A DNA stretch of 64,000 bases, from NCBI GenBank assembly GCA_000283575.1, contig AP012044.1, positions 186,001 to 250,000 of the forward strand, in the 5' to 3' direction. The translations under genes were made by a program, and so were the position numbers. A model generated the notes under the pieces. The model had not been told where the DNA came from. It ran no database searches and saw only the letters and a list, made by a program, of their open reading frames with translations. Shown here in pieces: positions 17,023 through 26,423 of the stretch; position 1 is the first letter of the stretch, and the number at the start of each line of letters is the position of its first letter. The DNA is from Oscillibacter valericigenes Sjm18-20. Lineage in GTDB: Bacteria > Bacillota > Clostridia > Oscillospirales > Oscillospiraceae.

Positions 17023-18375
17023 ATGAAAAGATTGAAAAGAGTAGCCTGTGTAGTCCTCGCAATCGCAGTTTCCCTCGCTATGCTTACTGGTTGTTCCGGC
17101 TCCGGAAGCAGCTTGGCCGCTTCCGGGAGTGGTTCCGGCTCTGCCGGCAGCGCCATCCGCACTTCCGGCGGAGCCGCGAAGGCCGGTGACAACGGATCCT
17201 CCGATGGCGGATATGATCTGGTGTTCTGGGTGTATTCCGATGCGGTTTTGAACGATCAGGGAAAACTATTTAAGCAGTGGGCGGATGACTTCTGTGCGGA
17301 AAACGACGATGTGAACTCCATTACCTTTGTGGGAAAAGACGATGCCGACCTGCTGACCAGCCTGATGGCAGGCGTTGGCCTGCCCGATATGTTTTTTGCA
17401 AGCGCACGCGATTGCATGAAGTATGAGCAGGCGATCGACCTTTTGGACCTTTCGACCATCTATGATAATGACACCAAAGGCAGCTTCTATGCCAACACCA
17501 TGGACGCCGTGACCGCGAACGACGGCATGTGGGCAGTACCCTTCATGAGCTATGTGCCCATTATCTTCCGCAACCTGGACGTTATGAAAGCGGCAGGCAT
17601 CGACGCCAGCGAGCAGCTGGACGACTGGGATACCTTCTTCAACGAGTGCCAGAAGGTAAAGGATGCCGGTTATGATGCAACCACCTCCTGGGCAACCGGC
17701 GGTTACTATGCTCCCGGAGCTGTTCTGGCCTGCGACGCAGAGAACCTGACCGTTGGCGTGAAAGACGGCAAGACGACCGTGGATCCCAGCCAGTGCGAGC
17801 GTACATTTGAGACAATCCAGAAACTGGAGACCTATTCCAACGGCATGTCTTACAGCGACGACGCGGCCGCCGAGGCTTTCAAAACCAACAAACTGGCATT
17901 TCTGCTGGCCGGTCCCTGGAATGAGCCCGACTATGTCCAGGCTGGTGTCAACTATGACATTCAGCTGGTCCCCCCCTATGAAAAGGGCGGCTGGACAGGC
18001 GGCCTGCAGGGCTGGGACTTCATGTACGGCGTGAATACCGGCGATCCCGGCCGCAATGACGCAATTGTCCGCTGGCTGCAGAAGATGGCCAGCTATGATG
18101 TCCAGAAGACCTTTGCCCAGGTCATTGGACGTTCCGTGCTGCGCGAAGACGTTATGAACGATCCCGATGTCATGCAGACCAATATGCTGAAGGTTCTGTC
18201 CACGGGTTTGAACAACGGCATGATGCAGATGGAATTTGGCCACAGCAACGTGTTCTGGGCCAGCGCCATCGGCGATGTTGCTCCCTCTGTCGCCACCGGC
18301 AAGATCACCTCGGCGGATGGCGCGAAGGCCTTCGTCGACTCCGTGAACGGACTCTATGCCGAAGCCGGAGAATAA
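17023..18375 (+). CDS. Sugar ABC transporter substrate-binding lipoprotein
   Basis: 450 residues. A lipoprotein signal peptide (KRLKRVACVVLAIAVSLAM then lipobox LTGC) is followed by a Ser/Gly-rich linker and a family-1 extracellular solute-binding domain. Aromatic residues are frequent, as expected for a sugar-binding cleft (for example GGWTGGLQGWDFMYG). The start at 17023 has AAGGAG 8 bases upstream; the earlier ATG at 17005 precedes this site. It delivers the sugar to the two permeases encoded next. Confidence 0.92.
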   Translation: MKRLKRVACVVLAIAVSLAMLTGCSGSGSSLAASGSGSGSAGSAIRTSGGAAKAGDNGSSDGGYDLVFWVYSDAVLNDQGKLFKQWADDFCAENDDVNSITFVGKDDADLLTSLMAGVGLPDMFFASARDCMKYEQAIDLLDLSTIYDNDTKGSFYANTMDAVTANDGMWAVPFMSYVPIIFRNLDVMKAAGIDASEQLDDWDTFFNECQKVKDAGYDATTSWATGGYYAPGAVLACDAENLTVGVKDGKTTVDPSQCERTFETIQKLETYSNGMSYSDDAAAEAFKTNKLAFLLAGPWNEPDYVQAGVNYDIQLVPPYEKGGWTGGLQGWDFMYGVNTGDPGRNDAIVRWLQKMASYDVQKTFAQVIGRSVLREDVMNDPDVMQTNMLKVLSTGLNNGMMQMEFGHSNVFWASAIGDVAPSVATGKITSADGAKAFVDSVNGLYAEAGE

Positions 18376-18405
18376 CGCTTTCGAGTAATACGCAGATTTG
18401 ATTTG

Positions 18406-18432
18406 GGCGCTGCCGGCAATACCGGCAGCGCC
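18406..18432 (+). terminator. 11-bp hairpin between binding protein and permease genes
   Basis: A perfect stem (18406-18416 with 18422-18432) with a 5-nt loop and no U-tract. In such operons this arrangement usually protects the upstream mRNA and lets only part of transcription continue, so that the binding protein is made in excess over the permeases. Confidence 0.7.
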
Positions 18433-18454
18433 TACCTCTAAGGGAGGTTAAATT

Positions 18455-19405
18455 ATGAGAAGTAAGAAAAACCCTGTAAAAAAAGAAAAGAATCTTAAAT
18501 TTCAAAAATATCTTGTAAACTATCTGGGATTGCTTCCTTTCTTTGTGCTTTTCGTCGTATTTGTGCTCTATCCGTTTTTCTACGGAATTGTGATGAGTTT
18601 TACGGATTGGTCCGTCAGCAGCAGAGGCAACGTGAATTTTGTTGGCCTTGAAAACTATAAATATGTTCTCTCGGGTGTGGGAACTTCCTCGGTACGTTTT
18701 CTTGCATCTCTCAAAAACCTTTTGATTTATGTGCCGTTGACCCTTTTGATCGGCCTTACGCTCTCACTGGTGCTGGCACTTATCCTCAGCCAGATCAAAC
18801 GCGGATACAGCTTTTTCCGCGGCGCCTGGTTTGCCCCTTATGTTCTCCCGCTCTTTATCTGCGCAGGTATTTGGCAGTGGTTCATGACCACAAACACAGG
18901 CTTGGTAGCCTCCTTTTTCGCCAAACTTGGCATAGGTGTTGGCGTTGATTGGTCCAGTACCGCCATCTATGCAATTTTTCTCGTAATATTTATTGATGTC
19001 TGGAATTCCGTGGGTTTTAACTTTGTAATGATCAGCGCCGGTATGAAAGACATCTCCCCGGAGCTGTATGAAGCTGCCGAACTGGATGGCGCCAGTACGA
19101 TCCAGAAAATGCGGTATATCACGATCCCCATGCTGGAGCCCATTTTGTTTGTTGTAATTACCTATGGCTTTGTCAGCGCTCTTCAGGTTTACGACATCCC
19201 CTGGATTCTGAGCGGAACCGGAGATTACAACAACATTGGCGGTCCCGGACAGTGCATGCTGTTCCCGGTGATGGAGATGGTCCGGAATATCTACCTGGGC
19301 GCTAACTCCGGTTTGGGCCGCGCGACTGCCGAAGGCGTCATACTGATGATCTTCATCATGCTGATCACCCTGGTGCAGTTTAAGGTACGAAAGAAAAGGT
19401 ATTAA
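18455..19405 (+). CDS. Sugar ABC transporter permease (MalF type)
   Basis: 316 residues, six transmembrane segments, with the cytoplasmic EAA loop EAAELDGASTIQKMRYITIPML that contacts the ATPase. GGGAGG precedes the ATG. First of the permease pair; the partner starts 13 bases downstream. Confidence 0.92.
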   Translation: MRSKKNPVKKEKNLKFQKYLVNYLGLLPFFVLFVVFVLYPFFYGIVMSFTDWSVSSRGNVNFVGLENYKYVLSGVGTSSVRFLASLKNLLIYVPLTLLIGLTLSLVLALILSQIKRGYSFFRGAWFAPYVLPLFICAGIWQWFMTTNTGLVASFFAKLGIGVGVDWSSTAIYAIFLVIFIDVWNSVGFNFVMISAGMKDISPELYEAAELDGASTIQKMRYITIPMLEPILFVVITYGFVSALQVYDIPWILSGTGDYNNIGGPGQCMLFPVMEMVRNIYLGANSGLGRATAEGVILMIFIMLITLVQFKVRKKRY

Positions 19406-19418
19406 GGGGGGACAGAAA

Positions 19419-20246
19419 ATGAGATCGCAAAGTTTCTTGGAAAAATGTTTTTGGTATATTCTGGCCTCCATCTGGACGTTGGTTGCCTTGTTTCCCATCT
19501 GGGTGCTCTTCAGCGGCACCTTCTCCAAGGATACCAACAATGTCACACAGACTTATTTTCCCAACTCCATTTCAAATGGAATTGAAAAAGTAAGCGAGGC
19601 CCTCTCTACAATCAATATCGGGCAGGCCACCATTGACACCTTCATTTATACCACGGTTACGATCGTGGGACTGCTGATCATCTCTTCCCTGGCGGCATAT
19701 GAATTTTCATTTTTCAATTTCCCCGGAAAAAAAGTGCTCTTCAGTCTTGTTATGATCAGTATGATGATGCCGATGATCCTTTATGTGATTCCGCTTTATC
19801 GCATGGTCTATCATATGGGACTGTCCGACACTGTTTTAGGTGTTTCTCTTCCCTTGATGGTTTCGGCGCTCTCTGTCTTTATTATGATGCAGTTTTTGGA
19901 GGGACTGCCGATTTCCATCATTGAATCCGCACGGATTGACGGCGCGGGACACTTCCGTATTTTTGTCAAAATCGTCCTTCCTCTGATGCGCAACGGCATT
20001 TTGACGACGACGGTTCTGATGTTTATGAAAACCTGGGGTCAGTATCTGTGGCCGTCACTGGTGACAGCGCAGAAAATCCGTCCCATCAGCGTTGTCATTG
20101 CCAATATGCTGGCGCCTAACTTCTGGGTCGACAGCCGCGTGAAACTGGCCGCCATGCTTGTGGCCATGCTCCCTCCCATGTTGGTTTATCTGCTGTTCCA
20201 GCGGTATGTAATCGAGGGCGTTACCATGTCCAGTGTCAAGGGTTAA
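19419..20246 (+). CDS. Sugar ABC transporter permease (MalG type)
   Basis: 275 residues with six transmembrane segments and the EAA-like loop ESARIDGAGHFRIFVKIVLPLM. AGGGGGG lies upstream of the ATG. It forms the membrane channel with the preceding protein. The short C-terminus (IEGVTMSSVKG) is typical of MalG-type permeases. Confidence 0.92.
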   Translation: MRSQSFLEKCFWYILASIWTLVALFPIWVLFSGTFSKDTNNVTQTYFPNSISNGIEKVSEALSTINIGQATIDTFIYTTVTIVGLLIISSLAAYEFSFFNFPGKKVLFSLVMISMMMPMILYVIPLYRMVYHMGLSDTVLGVSLPLMVSALSVFIMMQFLEGLPISIIESARIDGAGHFRIFVKIVLPLMRNGILTTTVLMFMKTWGQYLWPSLVTAQKIRPISVVIANMLAPNFWVDSRVKLAAMLVAMLPPMLVYLLFQRYVIEGVTMSSVKG

Positions 20247-20269
20247 TTCTTTAGGAGGATATAATAAAT

Positions 20270-21178
20270 ATGAATGAATATGTCATCACTAAGCAGGAAC
20301 TGCGCAAATGGTGCTCTATTCCGGCGGAAGAACTGGCGGAACACCCGGATCGCAAGATGGATCTTGTCGTAAATGCAGATAAGCAGGCTCTGCAGGCGCA
20401 GATCGGCAATATGCTGGCGGATGAGGTCATTGCCAACAATCAGGCCGGAAAGAGCACGGTATGGGTTCTGCCCGGCGGTCCCTTTGGTATCTTTGATACT
20501 CTGGTGGAGCGCGTGAACCGCGAGAAAATCAGTCTCAAAAAAGTACACCTCATTCACATGGATACATGGCTGGACTGGGACTATCGCCTTTTCCCCGAGG
20601 AGAATCTTCGCTTTTCCTGCAAGGGCAAGATGCTGAAAAATTTTTACGCTAAGATTGATCCCGAACTCACCGTTCCGGAGGAACAGCGCTATTTTCCGGA
20701 TCCCCGGGATCCGGACCGCTTTGACATAGTGGTTGAACAGCAGGGCGGCGTGGACACCGTTGTGGGCGGCGTCGGCTGCAAAGGTCTGGTGGCCTTTAAT
20801 GAGGCGCCGCACGACTTCTATCATCATATTACAGTGGAAGAGTATGCACATCTGAAATCCCGCTGCGTGCACATGAATGAAGACACAATCATTGCCTATG
20901 CGGAAAGAGAGTTCGGTGCCTGCTTTGAGGCGCTTCCTCCCAACGCTTTCACAGTTGGTATGAAGTCCATGCTGAGCGCCAAGCGCGCGCTGTTTATCGT
21001 GACAACCGGAAGCTGGAAGGAGACCATTGTCCGCATTGCCATGTTCAGCGAGCCCACCACAGAGTACCCCGTCACATTCTTCCCGCATTATGTGCCAAAA
21101 TGCGTTTTGTTCTGCGACCCCAAAACGATCGACCATGAGATATCCAGAAAGTATTTGGATACTCCCATTCTAAAATGA
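20270..21178 (+). CDS. Glucosamine-6-phosphate deaminase-like protein (NagB family)
   Basis: 302 residues, slightly longer than bacterial NagB. The conserved active-site stretch is present as GGVGCKGLVAFNEAP, and MLSAKRALFIVTTG near the C-terminus matches the family. The DTWLDWD segment replaces the usual MDEY region, so substrate preference may differ from glucosamine-6-phosphate. Taken with the kinases and the SIS protein, it probably opens and deaminates an amino-sugar phosphate to a ketose phosphate plus ammonia. TAGGAGG precedes the start. Confidence 0.85.
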   Translation: MNEYVITKQELRKWCSIPAEELAEHPDRKMDLVVNADKQALQAQIGNMLADEVIANNQAGKSTVWVLPGGPFGIFDTLVERVNREKISLKKVHLIHMDTWLDWDYRLFPEENLRFSCKGKMLKNFYAKIDPELTVPEEQRYFPDPRDPDRFDIVVEQQGGVDTVVGGVGCKGLVAFNEAPHDFYHHITVEEYAHLKSRCVHMNEDTIIAYAEREFGACFEALPPNAFTVGMKSMLSAKRALFIVTTGSWKETIVRIAMFSEPTTEYPVTFFPHYVPKCVLFCDPKTIDHEISRKYLDTPILK

Positions 21179-21199
21179 AGAGACAAGGGAATTGAAAAC

Positions 21200-22156
21200 A
21201 TGAACTTACCTGCAAAAGTAATTGTTGCATACACTCACAATGTAAGTGAACCTGCAATTCGCGTACATAAGCTACCCAAACCCGGCGAAACAGTCCGGGC
21301 GATTGGCTGCAATACCGGATTAGACGGAGGAAAGGGAACCAATGTCGCAATTTCCATGGCGCGGCTTGGCATTCCCACCGCACTGGTGGCTCATGTAAAA
21401 AGCGGGCCATGGTACACAAAAGCCAAACAGCTTCTGGCGGAAGAACACATTGACGACACTTTTGTCGTATGTGACGCAGACGAGAAAAAGAGCGGGGGAT
21501 GTGTCCTGATCGATGACGAGGGGCAGAATATGATTGTCCTGGGAAGCCAGAACCATCAGGTAATCCAGCCCGAGGAGATTGACCGCGCACTGACTGCCAT
21601 GAAGGACGCCCGGTATTGCGTGACCGGATATGAGCTGAATACCGACAGCGTTCACCATATCCTTGAAAAAGCAAGAGAGTTTGAAATCAAAACGGTACTG
21701 AATCCATCTCCCGTGCCAGCCTGGAAGCCCACGGACTGGGATCTTGTCAGCCTGCTGGTTGTAAACGAAACAGAGGCGCGTTATATGCTGACTTTGGCCG
21801 GGGCCTCTTTTGATCCGAATAGCTGGAAAGAGTGTATGTATAAAATCCGGGAGGCGTATCACTGCGGGGATGTGGTATTGACTCTGGGCGGCGACGGGTT
21901 CTGCTGTCTGGAGGGCGACACCGTTACCCGCAAGCACGGTATCCGAGTCTCGGCCACCGATACCACTGGTGCCGGCGACGGATTTTTGGGTGCAATGGTT
22001 GCCAGGCTCACGGTGGGTGACACTCTGGGAGACGCCTGTTCATGGGCAAACCAGTTTTCCAGCATCACGGTTCAGCGTGCCGGGACCATCTCCAGTTATC
22101 CGACTGCCGAGGAAGTTACCGCGCTTTTCCCGGAACTGGCACCTATGCAGCAGTAA
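21200..22156 (+). CDS. PfkB-family carbohydrate kinase
   Basis: 318 residues of the ribokinase fold: substrate-binding GGKGTNVA near residue 37, NPSPVP and NETEA in the middle, and the ATP/anion-hole motif DTTGAGDGFLGA near residue 255 with the catalytic Asp. Family members phosphorylate ribose, fructose-1- or -6-phosphate, tagatose-6-phosphate or similar. In this pathway it may act on the ketose phosphate released by the deaminase; that is inferred from position. Confidence 0.88.
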   Translation: MNLPAKVIVAYTHNVSEPAIRVHKLPKPGETVRAIGCNTGLDGGKGTNVAISMARLGIPTALVAHVKSGPWYTKAKQLLAEEHIDDTFVVCDADEKKSGGCVLIDDEGQNMIVLGSQNHQVIQPEEIDRALTAMKDARYCVTGYELNTDSVHHILEKAREFEIKTVLNPSPVPAWKPTDWDLVSLLVVNETEARYMLTLAGASFDPNSWKECMYKIREAYHCGDVVLTLGGDGFCCLEGDTVTRKHGIRVSATDTTGAGDGFLGAMVARLTVGDTLGDACSWANQFSSITVQRAGTISSYPTAEEVTALFPELAPMQQ

Positions 22157-22219
22157 GAAAATCGGCATTATGTCATTACCGATCCATATGCTTTTTGCAA
22201 ACCTCATAAAAAAATATCC

Positions 22220-22249
22220 GTGCGCATAACTCCACAGTATTATGCGCAC
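22220..22249. promoter_or_regulatory. 10-bp hairpin in the gap before the second ATPase gene
   Basis: 22220-22229 pairs perfectly with 22240-22249 around a 10-nt loop. It lies in the 228-base gap between the PfkB and ATPase genes and may be a transcript-processing or attenuation structure. No U-tract follows. Confidence 0.4.
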
Positions 22250-22384
22250 AGATTCAGAAATGGAGGATGGAATTCCGCTCAACTTGTGGTGCGGTAGTGT
22301 GGAGATCTACCGTAAAGTACGCGGCTTTCAAAAGCTGGGTGCGAGGGGAGTCCTCGAAAAAGGGACTTGCCAAAGTAATGATCG

Positions 22385-23584
22385 ATGGCTAATGTATCGC
22401 TTAAAAATATTCAGAAAATTTATCCAAATACAGACGGACAAAAGAAGCGGGCAAAAAATACAGAGCCCGAGCATAAACACAATCTTCAGGTTACTGCGGA
22501 TGGTATTCTGGCCGTTCAGAACTTTAATTTGGAAATTGCCGATAAAGAGTTTGTGGTTTTGGTTGGCCCGTCCGGCTGCGGCAAGTCCACTACGCTGCGC
22601 ATGATTGCCGGGTTGGAAGAAATCTCTGGCGGTGAGCTGTATATTGACGGAAAGCTCATGAACGATGTGGCCCCCAAGGACCGCGATATCGCCATGGTTT
22701 TTCAGAACTACGCTCTTTATCCCCACATGACGGTCTATGAAAACATGGCTTTCTCCTTGAAACTGAGCAAGTTACCCAAGGAGGAAATCGACCGCGAAGT
22801 AAAAGAGGCCGCCGCAATTTTGGATATTAGCGACTATCTTGATCGCAAGCCCAAAGCTTTGTCCGGTGGCCAGCGGCAGCGTGTTGCAATCGGCCGTGCC
22901 ATTGTCCGCAACCCCAAGGTGTTCCTGATGGATGAGCCTCTCAGCAATCTGGATGCAAAGCTGCGCAATCAGATGCGGGCAGAGCTTATCAAGCTGCGTC
23001 AGAGAATTGATACCACGTTCATCTATGTGACTCATGACCAGACGGAAGCTATGACTCTGGGAGACCGTATTGTAATTATGAAAGATGGCGTGATTCAACA
23101 GATCGGCACGCCGCAGCAGGTCTATGACCACCCCTCCAATTCCTTTGTGGCGGGTTTTATCGGCGTTCCACAGATGAATTTCTATGATGCGGAACTTGTA
23201 GAGGACGCCGACGGCAAGTACGCTGTCAATCTGGAGCAGGCGCACATTGTCCTGTGCGACGAGAAGCAGCAGAACTTGAAGGCGAACGCCGTGCAGCCGC
23301 AGTCAATTACACTGGGCGTTCGTCCGGAGCACATCGTGCTCAAGAACGGGGGAGACAATCTCATTCATGGCACGGTGGATGTCAGCGAAATGATGGGTTC
23401 AGCCATCCATCTACATCTGCGAACCGGTGAACGTGACACCATTATTATTGTTCAGACCATGAACATGAAGAAGTCCGACATGGCCGGGTTTGAAATTGGA
23501 AAGCCGATTGCCTTCTCCTTTGACGGGAACGTTTCGCACATCTTTTCTAAACAAACAGGAGGCAATTTGGAATTTCTCAATTGA
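22385..23584 (+). CDS. Sugar ABC transporter ATPase (UgpC/MsmX type)
   Basis: 399 residues with canonical motifs: Walker A GPSGCGKSTT, signature LSGGQRQRVAIGRAI, Walker B VFLMDEP, D-loop LSNLDAKLR and H-loop VTHDQTEA. A C-terminal TOBE domain follows. An insert of about 25 residues rich in Lys and His sits after the first strand. It is a full-length energising subunit for MalFG-type importers and probably drives the permeases in this cluster. No strong ribosome-binding site is seen before ATG 22385. Confidence 0.92.
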   Translation: MANVSLKNIQKIYPNTDGQKKRAKNTEPEHKHNLQVTADGILAVQNFNLEIADKEFVVLVGPSGCGKSTTLRMIAGLEEISGGELYIDGKLMNDVAPKDRDIAMVFQNYALYPHMTVYENMAFSLKLSKLPKEEIDREVKEAAAILDISDYLDRKPKALSGGQRQRVAIGRAIVRNPKVFLMDEPLSNLDAKLRNQMRAELIKLRQRIDTTFIYVTHDQTEAMTLGDRIVIMKDGVIQQIGTPQQVYDHPSNSFVAGFIGVPQMNFYDAELVEDADGKYAVNLEQAHIVLCDEKQQNLKANAVQPQSITLGVRPEHIVLKNGGDNLIHGTVDVSEMMGSAIHLHLRTGERDTIIIVQTMNMKKSDMAGFEIGKPIAFSFDGNVSHIFSKQTGGNLEFLN

Positions 23585-23607
23585 GTGTTTCCGCACAAGA
23601 TATTTCC

Positions 23608-23644
23608 CAGCCCCCTCCTCTGCCACAGGCAGAGGAGGGGGCTG
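23608..23644 (+). terminator. Strong 17-bp hairpin closing the sugar operon
   Basis: A perfect 17-bp stem (23608-23624 with 23628-23644), C-rich on the left, with a 3-nt loop. The U-tract is poor, but it stands 24 bases after the last operon gene. Confidence 0.7.
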
Positions 23645-24053
23645 CTATCGAGTTATCAAGGTCTCGGCAATGTCCTGAACGTCCAAAATCTGGCGATCTC
23701 CGGTTGCCCGGCTTTGGGTGTCACAGTTGTTGATTTACTCGGCTGTAAAACGGCATCCCACATTACATGAACTCATTTGAGAAAGAAACGGCAGGTCCAA
23801 TCGGTAAAGATGGGAAGTGCATCAAAGGTGTTAAAAACAATCTCGCCACCGCCGTGCTGGAAACACTGAGCGCCGTGGTAAGAGGTCCTGCGTCAGGCCC
23901 ATGAATTTTCTTATTTTGAATGTTTTGCCTGCTTTTCGCCTTCCGCGATAGGACATGGGGGAAGGGAACTCTTCAATCTTATAAACATAAAGGAAAGAGA
24001 AGCCCAATCCTTCCATTGAGTAAAGAATCGGCTTGCCATACAAATTGAATTTG
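23645..24053. other. Region without a supported gene
   Basis: No start with a ribosome-binding site. A protein-like stretch on the minus strand (GGGEIVFNTFDALPIF, around 23840) is too short and too isolated to call; it may be gene debris. Confidence 0.35.
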
Positions 24054-24260
24054 TCAGAGCCCTAACGCCTTTTTTAAATCTGCCATATAGGCAGTTTGCT
24101 GCTTTTTCAAGTACATGCCAACAAAAGGTTTCAGCACCAGTTTCTTAGCAGTTATATTTTCTATGAAGTCAACAACGGTTCTCTGGTTGTCATATGAAAA
24201 CGACCCGACCCAGTGACCGTGCATGTTGTCGTTATCCATATCAAGTTCATACCTTTTCAT
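24054..24260 (-). CDS. Small hypothetical protein
   Basis: 68 residues, starting with an ATG that overlaps the stop of the C45 protein by four bases (ATGA), so it is translationally coupled. It is mixed alpha/beta with a basic C-terminal helix (MYLKKQQTAYMADLKKALG). Not recognised. It may be the C-terminal end of a frameshifted larger protein rather than a gene in its own right. Confidence 0.4.
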   Translation of the reverse strand: MKRYELDMDNDNMHGHWVGSFSYDNQRTVVDFIENITAKKLVLKPFVGMYLKKQQTAYMADLKKALGL

Positions 24261-25384
24261 AGGCTCAAACAGTGTAATACAGCTCTTATAGTTGTTGTTG
24301 CCATAGGTCCACCTCTTTCGTTATCAATAAGCTGCGCCGGGAAAACAAAGGAATTGCCCGGTGTCAGTCTGAATGCGACTTGATCCAGCTTTATTCGGTC
24401 GTCTCGGTTAAAATGCTTCCGTGAGGGATTCCCTTCGGCCCTCCAGATTTGCTTCCGCTTAAGGTCGTAGACAACCGACCAAACCGTATCGGCATTTTGC
24501 TTGCGGTCATATTGACACATGAACCCGTATTTTCCGGCAAGAACATCCTCCGCAAAGTCCACGGTGTAATCACCCTTGCGTTCCAGCGCGCTTCGCGCGG
24601 TTTGATAGCGTTCGCCCGAGCGCCAGTCGTCGATTTCGGGGTTGCGGTACGACCGCATCTTTTCGGAATTAAAGTTATTGGCGGTCGCGACAAACCGCTC
24701 TCCCGCGCGAGGACGGATGACTTCCAGTTCTTTTGGGTTACACTCTACCACGGCGATTTCACCGCTTTTATCCGCGATGGTCAGTGTTTGCGCCGACGCG
24801 GCGGGAAGTTTACGCAGTGCCGCTATCGCTTCGGCGGTCGTACGGCATTTCTCCATGAGATAGCGCAGCAGCATTCCGGCGTTGAGACCCGGCTTTCGCA
24901 GATGCGGATAGACAAAGGTCAGCCCAACCGCCAGCCCGTGCTGGTTGACGCCGTCCTCCATCTCTACGAAGGCGGTTGTGTTTCCGTTGAACCCATAACT
25001 ACCCTCAAGACGATACAGGCAGTTCATGTAGAGCTTTTCCAGGCTCACGAGGAAATCGCTGTTTCGCGCGAAGACTACCTCGTTCTCCGTGCTGAAGGCA
25101 AAACAGGTGCATTTGTGATCGGGCTCGAAGCAGTACATGCAAAAAAGCAGCGCTTAGAGGGTTTCCACAGGCACCTCATTTCCATCCGCGATCCCCCGGA
25201 TTTCCTCCAGAACCTCGGGAAAATGCCTCTGGTATTCTTTCGCGCATTCTCGGGCAAAGGAATATTTGCCCTCCGTGAGCGCAAAGGTTGGGCAGTAGTC
25301 GAGCTTTTTCCCGCTTTTGAGCAGCAAGCGGCCCCATTTGTACCCAACATCGTAATGGGTTCCGGTAAATCTTCCATGATACAT
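24257..25384 (-). pseudogene. C45-family acyltransferase/peptidase split by an in-frame stop
   Basis: The N-terminal part (25384-25157) reads MYHGRFTGTHYDVGYKWG and ends VPVETL at a TAA (25154-25156). The frame continues unchanged with ALLFC, then MYCFEPDHKCTCFAFSTENEVVFARNSDF through about 290 more residues. Together they make a normal-length member of the C45/penicillin acyltransferase-like NTN hydrolases, whose nucleophile is the Cys before TCFAF. A single nonsense change therefore breaks the gene. Translation could still restart at the ATG at 25138, but the family's N-terminal domain would be lost. Confidence 0.75.
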
Positions 25385-25498
25385 TTTTTAACTCTCCGTT
25401 CGTTGAATTGAGAGTTGACGTCATCTCTTGAATCAAGCGTAATCGAATAAAAATTTTATGTCAAGAACTATATTAATTTTCAGGCAACAGGACAGGAA

Positions 25499-25533
25499 AC
25501 GGACCGATTCCGAATAAATTGGAATCGGCCCGT
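25499..25533. terminator. 13-bp hairpin, bidirectional type
   Basis: 25499-25511 pairs with 25521-25533 with one mismatch. TTCTTTTTC follows on the plus strand. It lies between the leftward MBL gene and the C45 gene, so it may end the MBL transcript. Confidence 0.6.
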
Positions 25534-25555
25534 TCCGTTCTTTTTCAGGTTCGGA

Positions 25556-26317
25556 TTACAGCCATACAGCCCAGTCACAGTAATCGAATGTTCCGCTGCC
25601 GTGATGCAACTTGCCTTCCGCTCTCAACTGCCGGAAGGCGTCGCGCATTCTTAAAAGCATTTCCGGCCCAATATCCAAGCTGTGATGCGCCGGAAAGACC
25701 CGCCGGACTGGGAGCGCGGCGACGTACTCCAGTGATTTCAGATAGGCTTCCGGGTCGGTGGAGGGATAGTAGGCAAACAGAGTGCCCTTGTAAACCAGAT
25801 CGCCGGTAAAAAGGTAGCCCCGCTCCTTTTCATAAAAGCACATATGCCCCGGCGAATGACCGGGCGTATGCAGCACCCGCAGAACTCGCCCGCCGATGTC
25901 GATTAAATCGCTATCCTTCAATACCTTTGTGGGTGCTCCCTGAAAGAACTCGTAGCTGTTGACATCATATCCTTCTGGCGGATCACAGCGGTCCACCACC
26001 ATGCCCCTGATCTGCTCCATGGTCAGCGGGAATTCTCCGCTGAGCCAATTCAATTCCTCCTCATGGGCGTAAAAATCCGGAAAATACGTATGGCCGCCGA
26101 TGTGGTCCCAATGAATATGGGTTGCCACGGCAGTAACCGGCTTGTCGGTCAGCTTTCTCACTTCGTCGTAGATATTGCAGATGCCGAGGCCGGTGTCGAT
26201 TAGGAGGGCTCTTTCCGTGCCGACGAGCAGATAACAGTGCGTTTCCTCCCAATGCCGGTATTCGCTGATGATATGGGTCTTTTTGTCTATGTGGTCTATT
26301 GTAAACCAATCGCTCAT
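25556..26317 (-). CDS. MBL-fold metallohydrolase
   Basis: 253 residues. The metallo-beta-lactamase motif HIHWDH (His67, His69, Asp71, His72), HTPGHSPGH, FTGDLVY (bridging Asp) and the C-terminal FPAHH provide the two-metal site. Such proteins hydrolyse thioesters, lactones or related bonds. The ATG at 26317 is preceded by GGAAAGGA; an upstream extension of 30 codons has no such site. It is first in a run of leftward genes, with no pathway evident from the neighbours. Confidence 0.88.
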   Translation of the reverse strand: MSDWFTIDHIDKKTHIISEYRHWEETHCYLLVGTERALLIDTGLGICNIYDEVRKLTDKPVTAVATHIHWDHIGGHTYFPDFYAHEEELNWLSGEFPLTMEQIRGMVVDRCDPPEGYDVNSYEFFQGAPTKVLKDSDLIDIGGRVLRVLHTPGHSPGHMCFYEKERGYLFTGDLVYKGTLFAYYPSTDPEAYLKSLEYVAALPVRRVFPAHHSLDIGPEMLLRMRDAFRQLRAEGKLHHGSGTFDYCDWAVWL

Positions 26318-26423
26318 TTCATGGTTCCTTTCCAGATTGTCTTTTGCACAGTAGTTGTTTTCCAGCTCCCGGAGGCTCTTGTCCGCCCGGAACAACAGGC
26401 AGGACAATGCTTTGCGATTTCAT

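Noticed and set aside
17266-18243. Minus-strand frame opposite the sugar-binding protein
   Set aside because: Shadow of a strongly supported lipoprotein gene.
23831-24043. 70-codon minus-strand frame after the sugar operon
   Set aside because: No ribosome-binding site and basic low-complexity composition.
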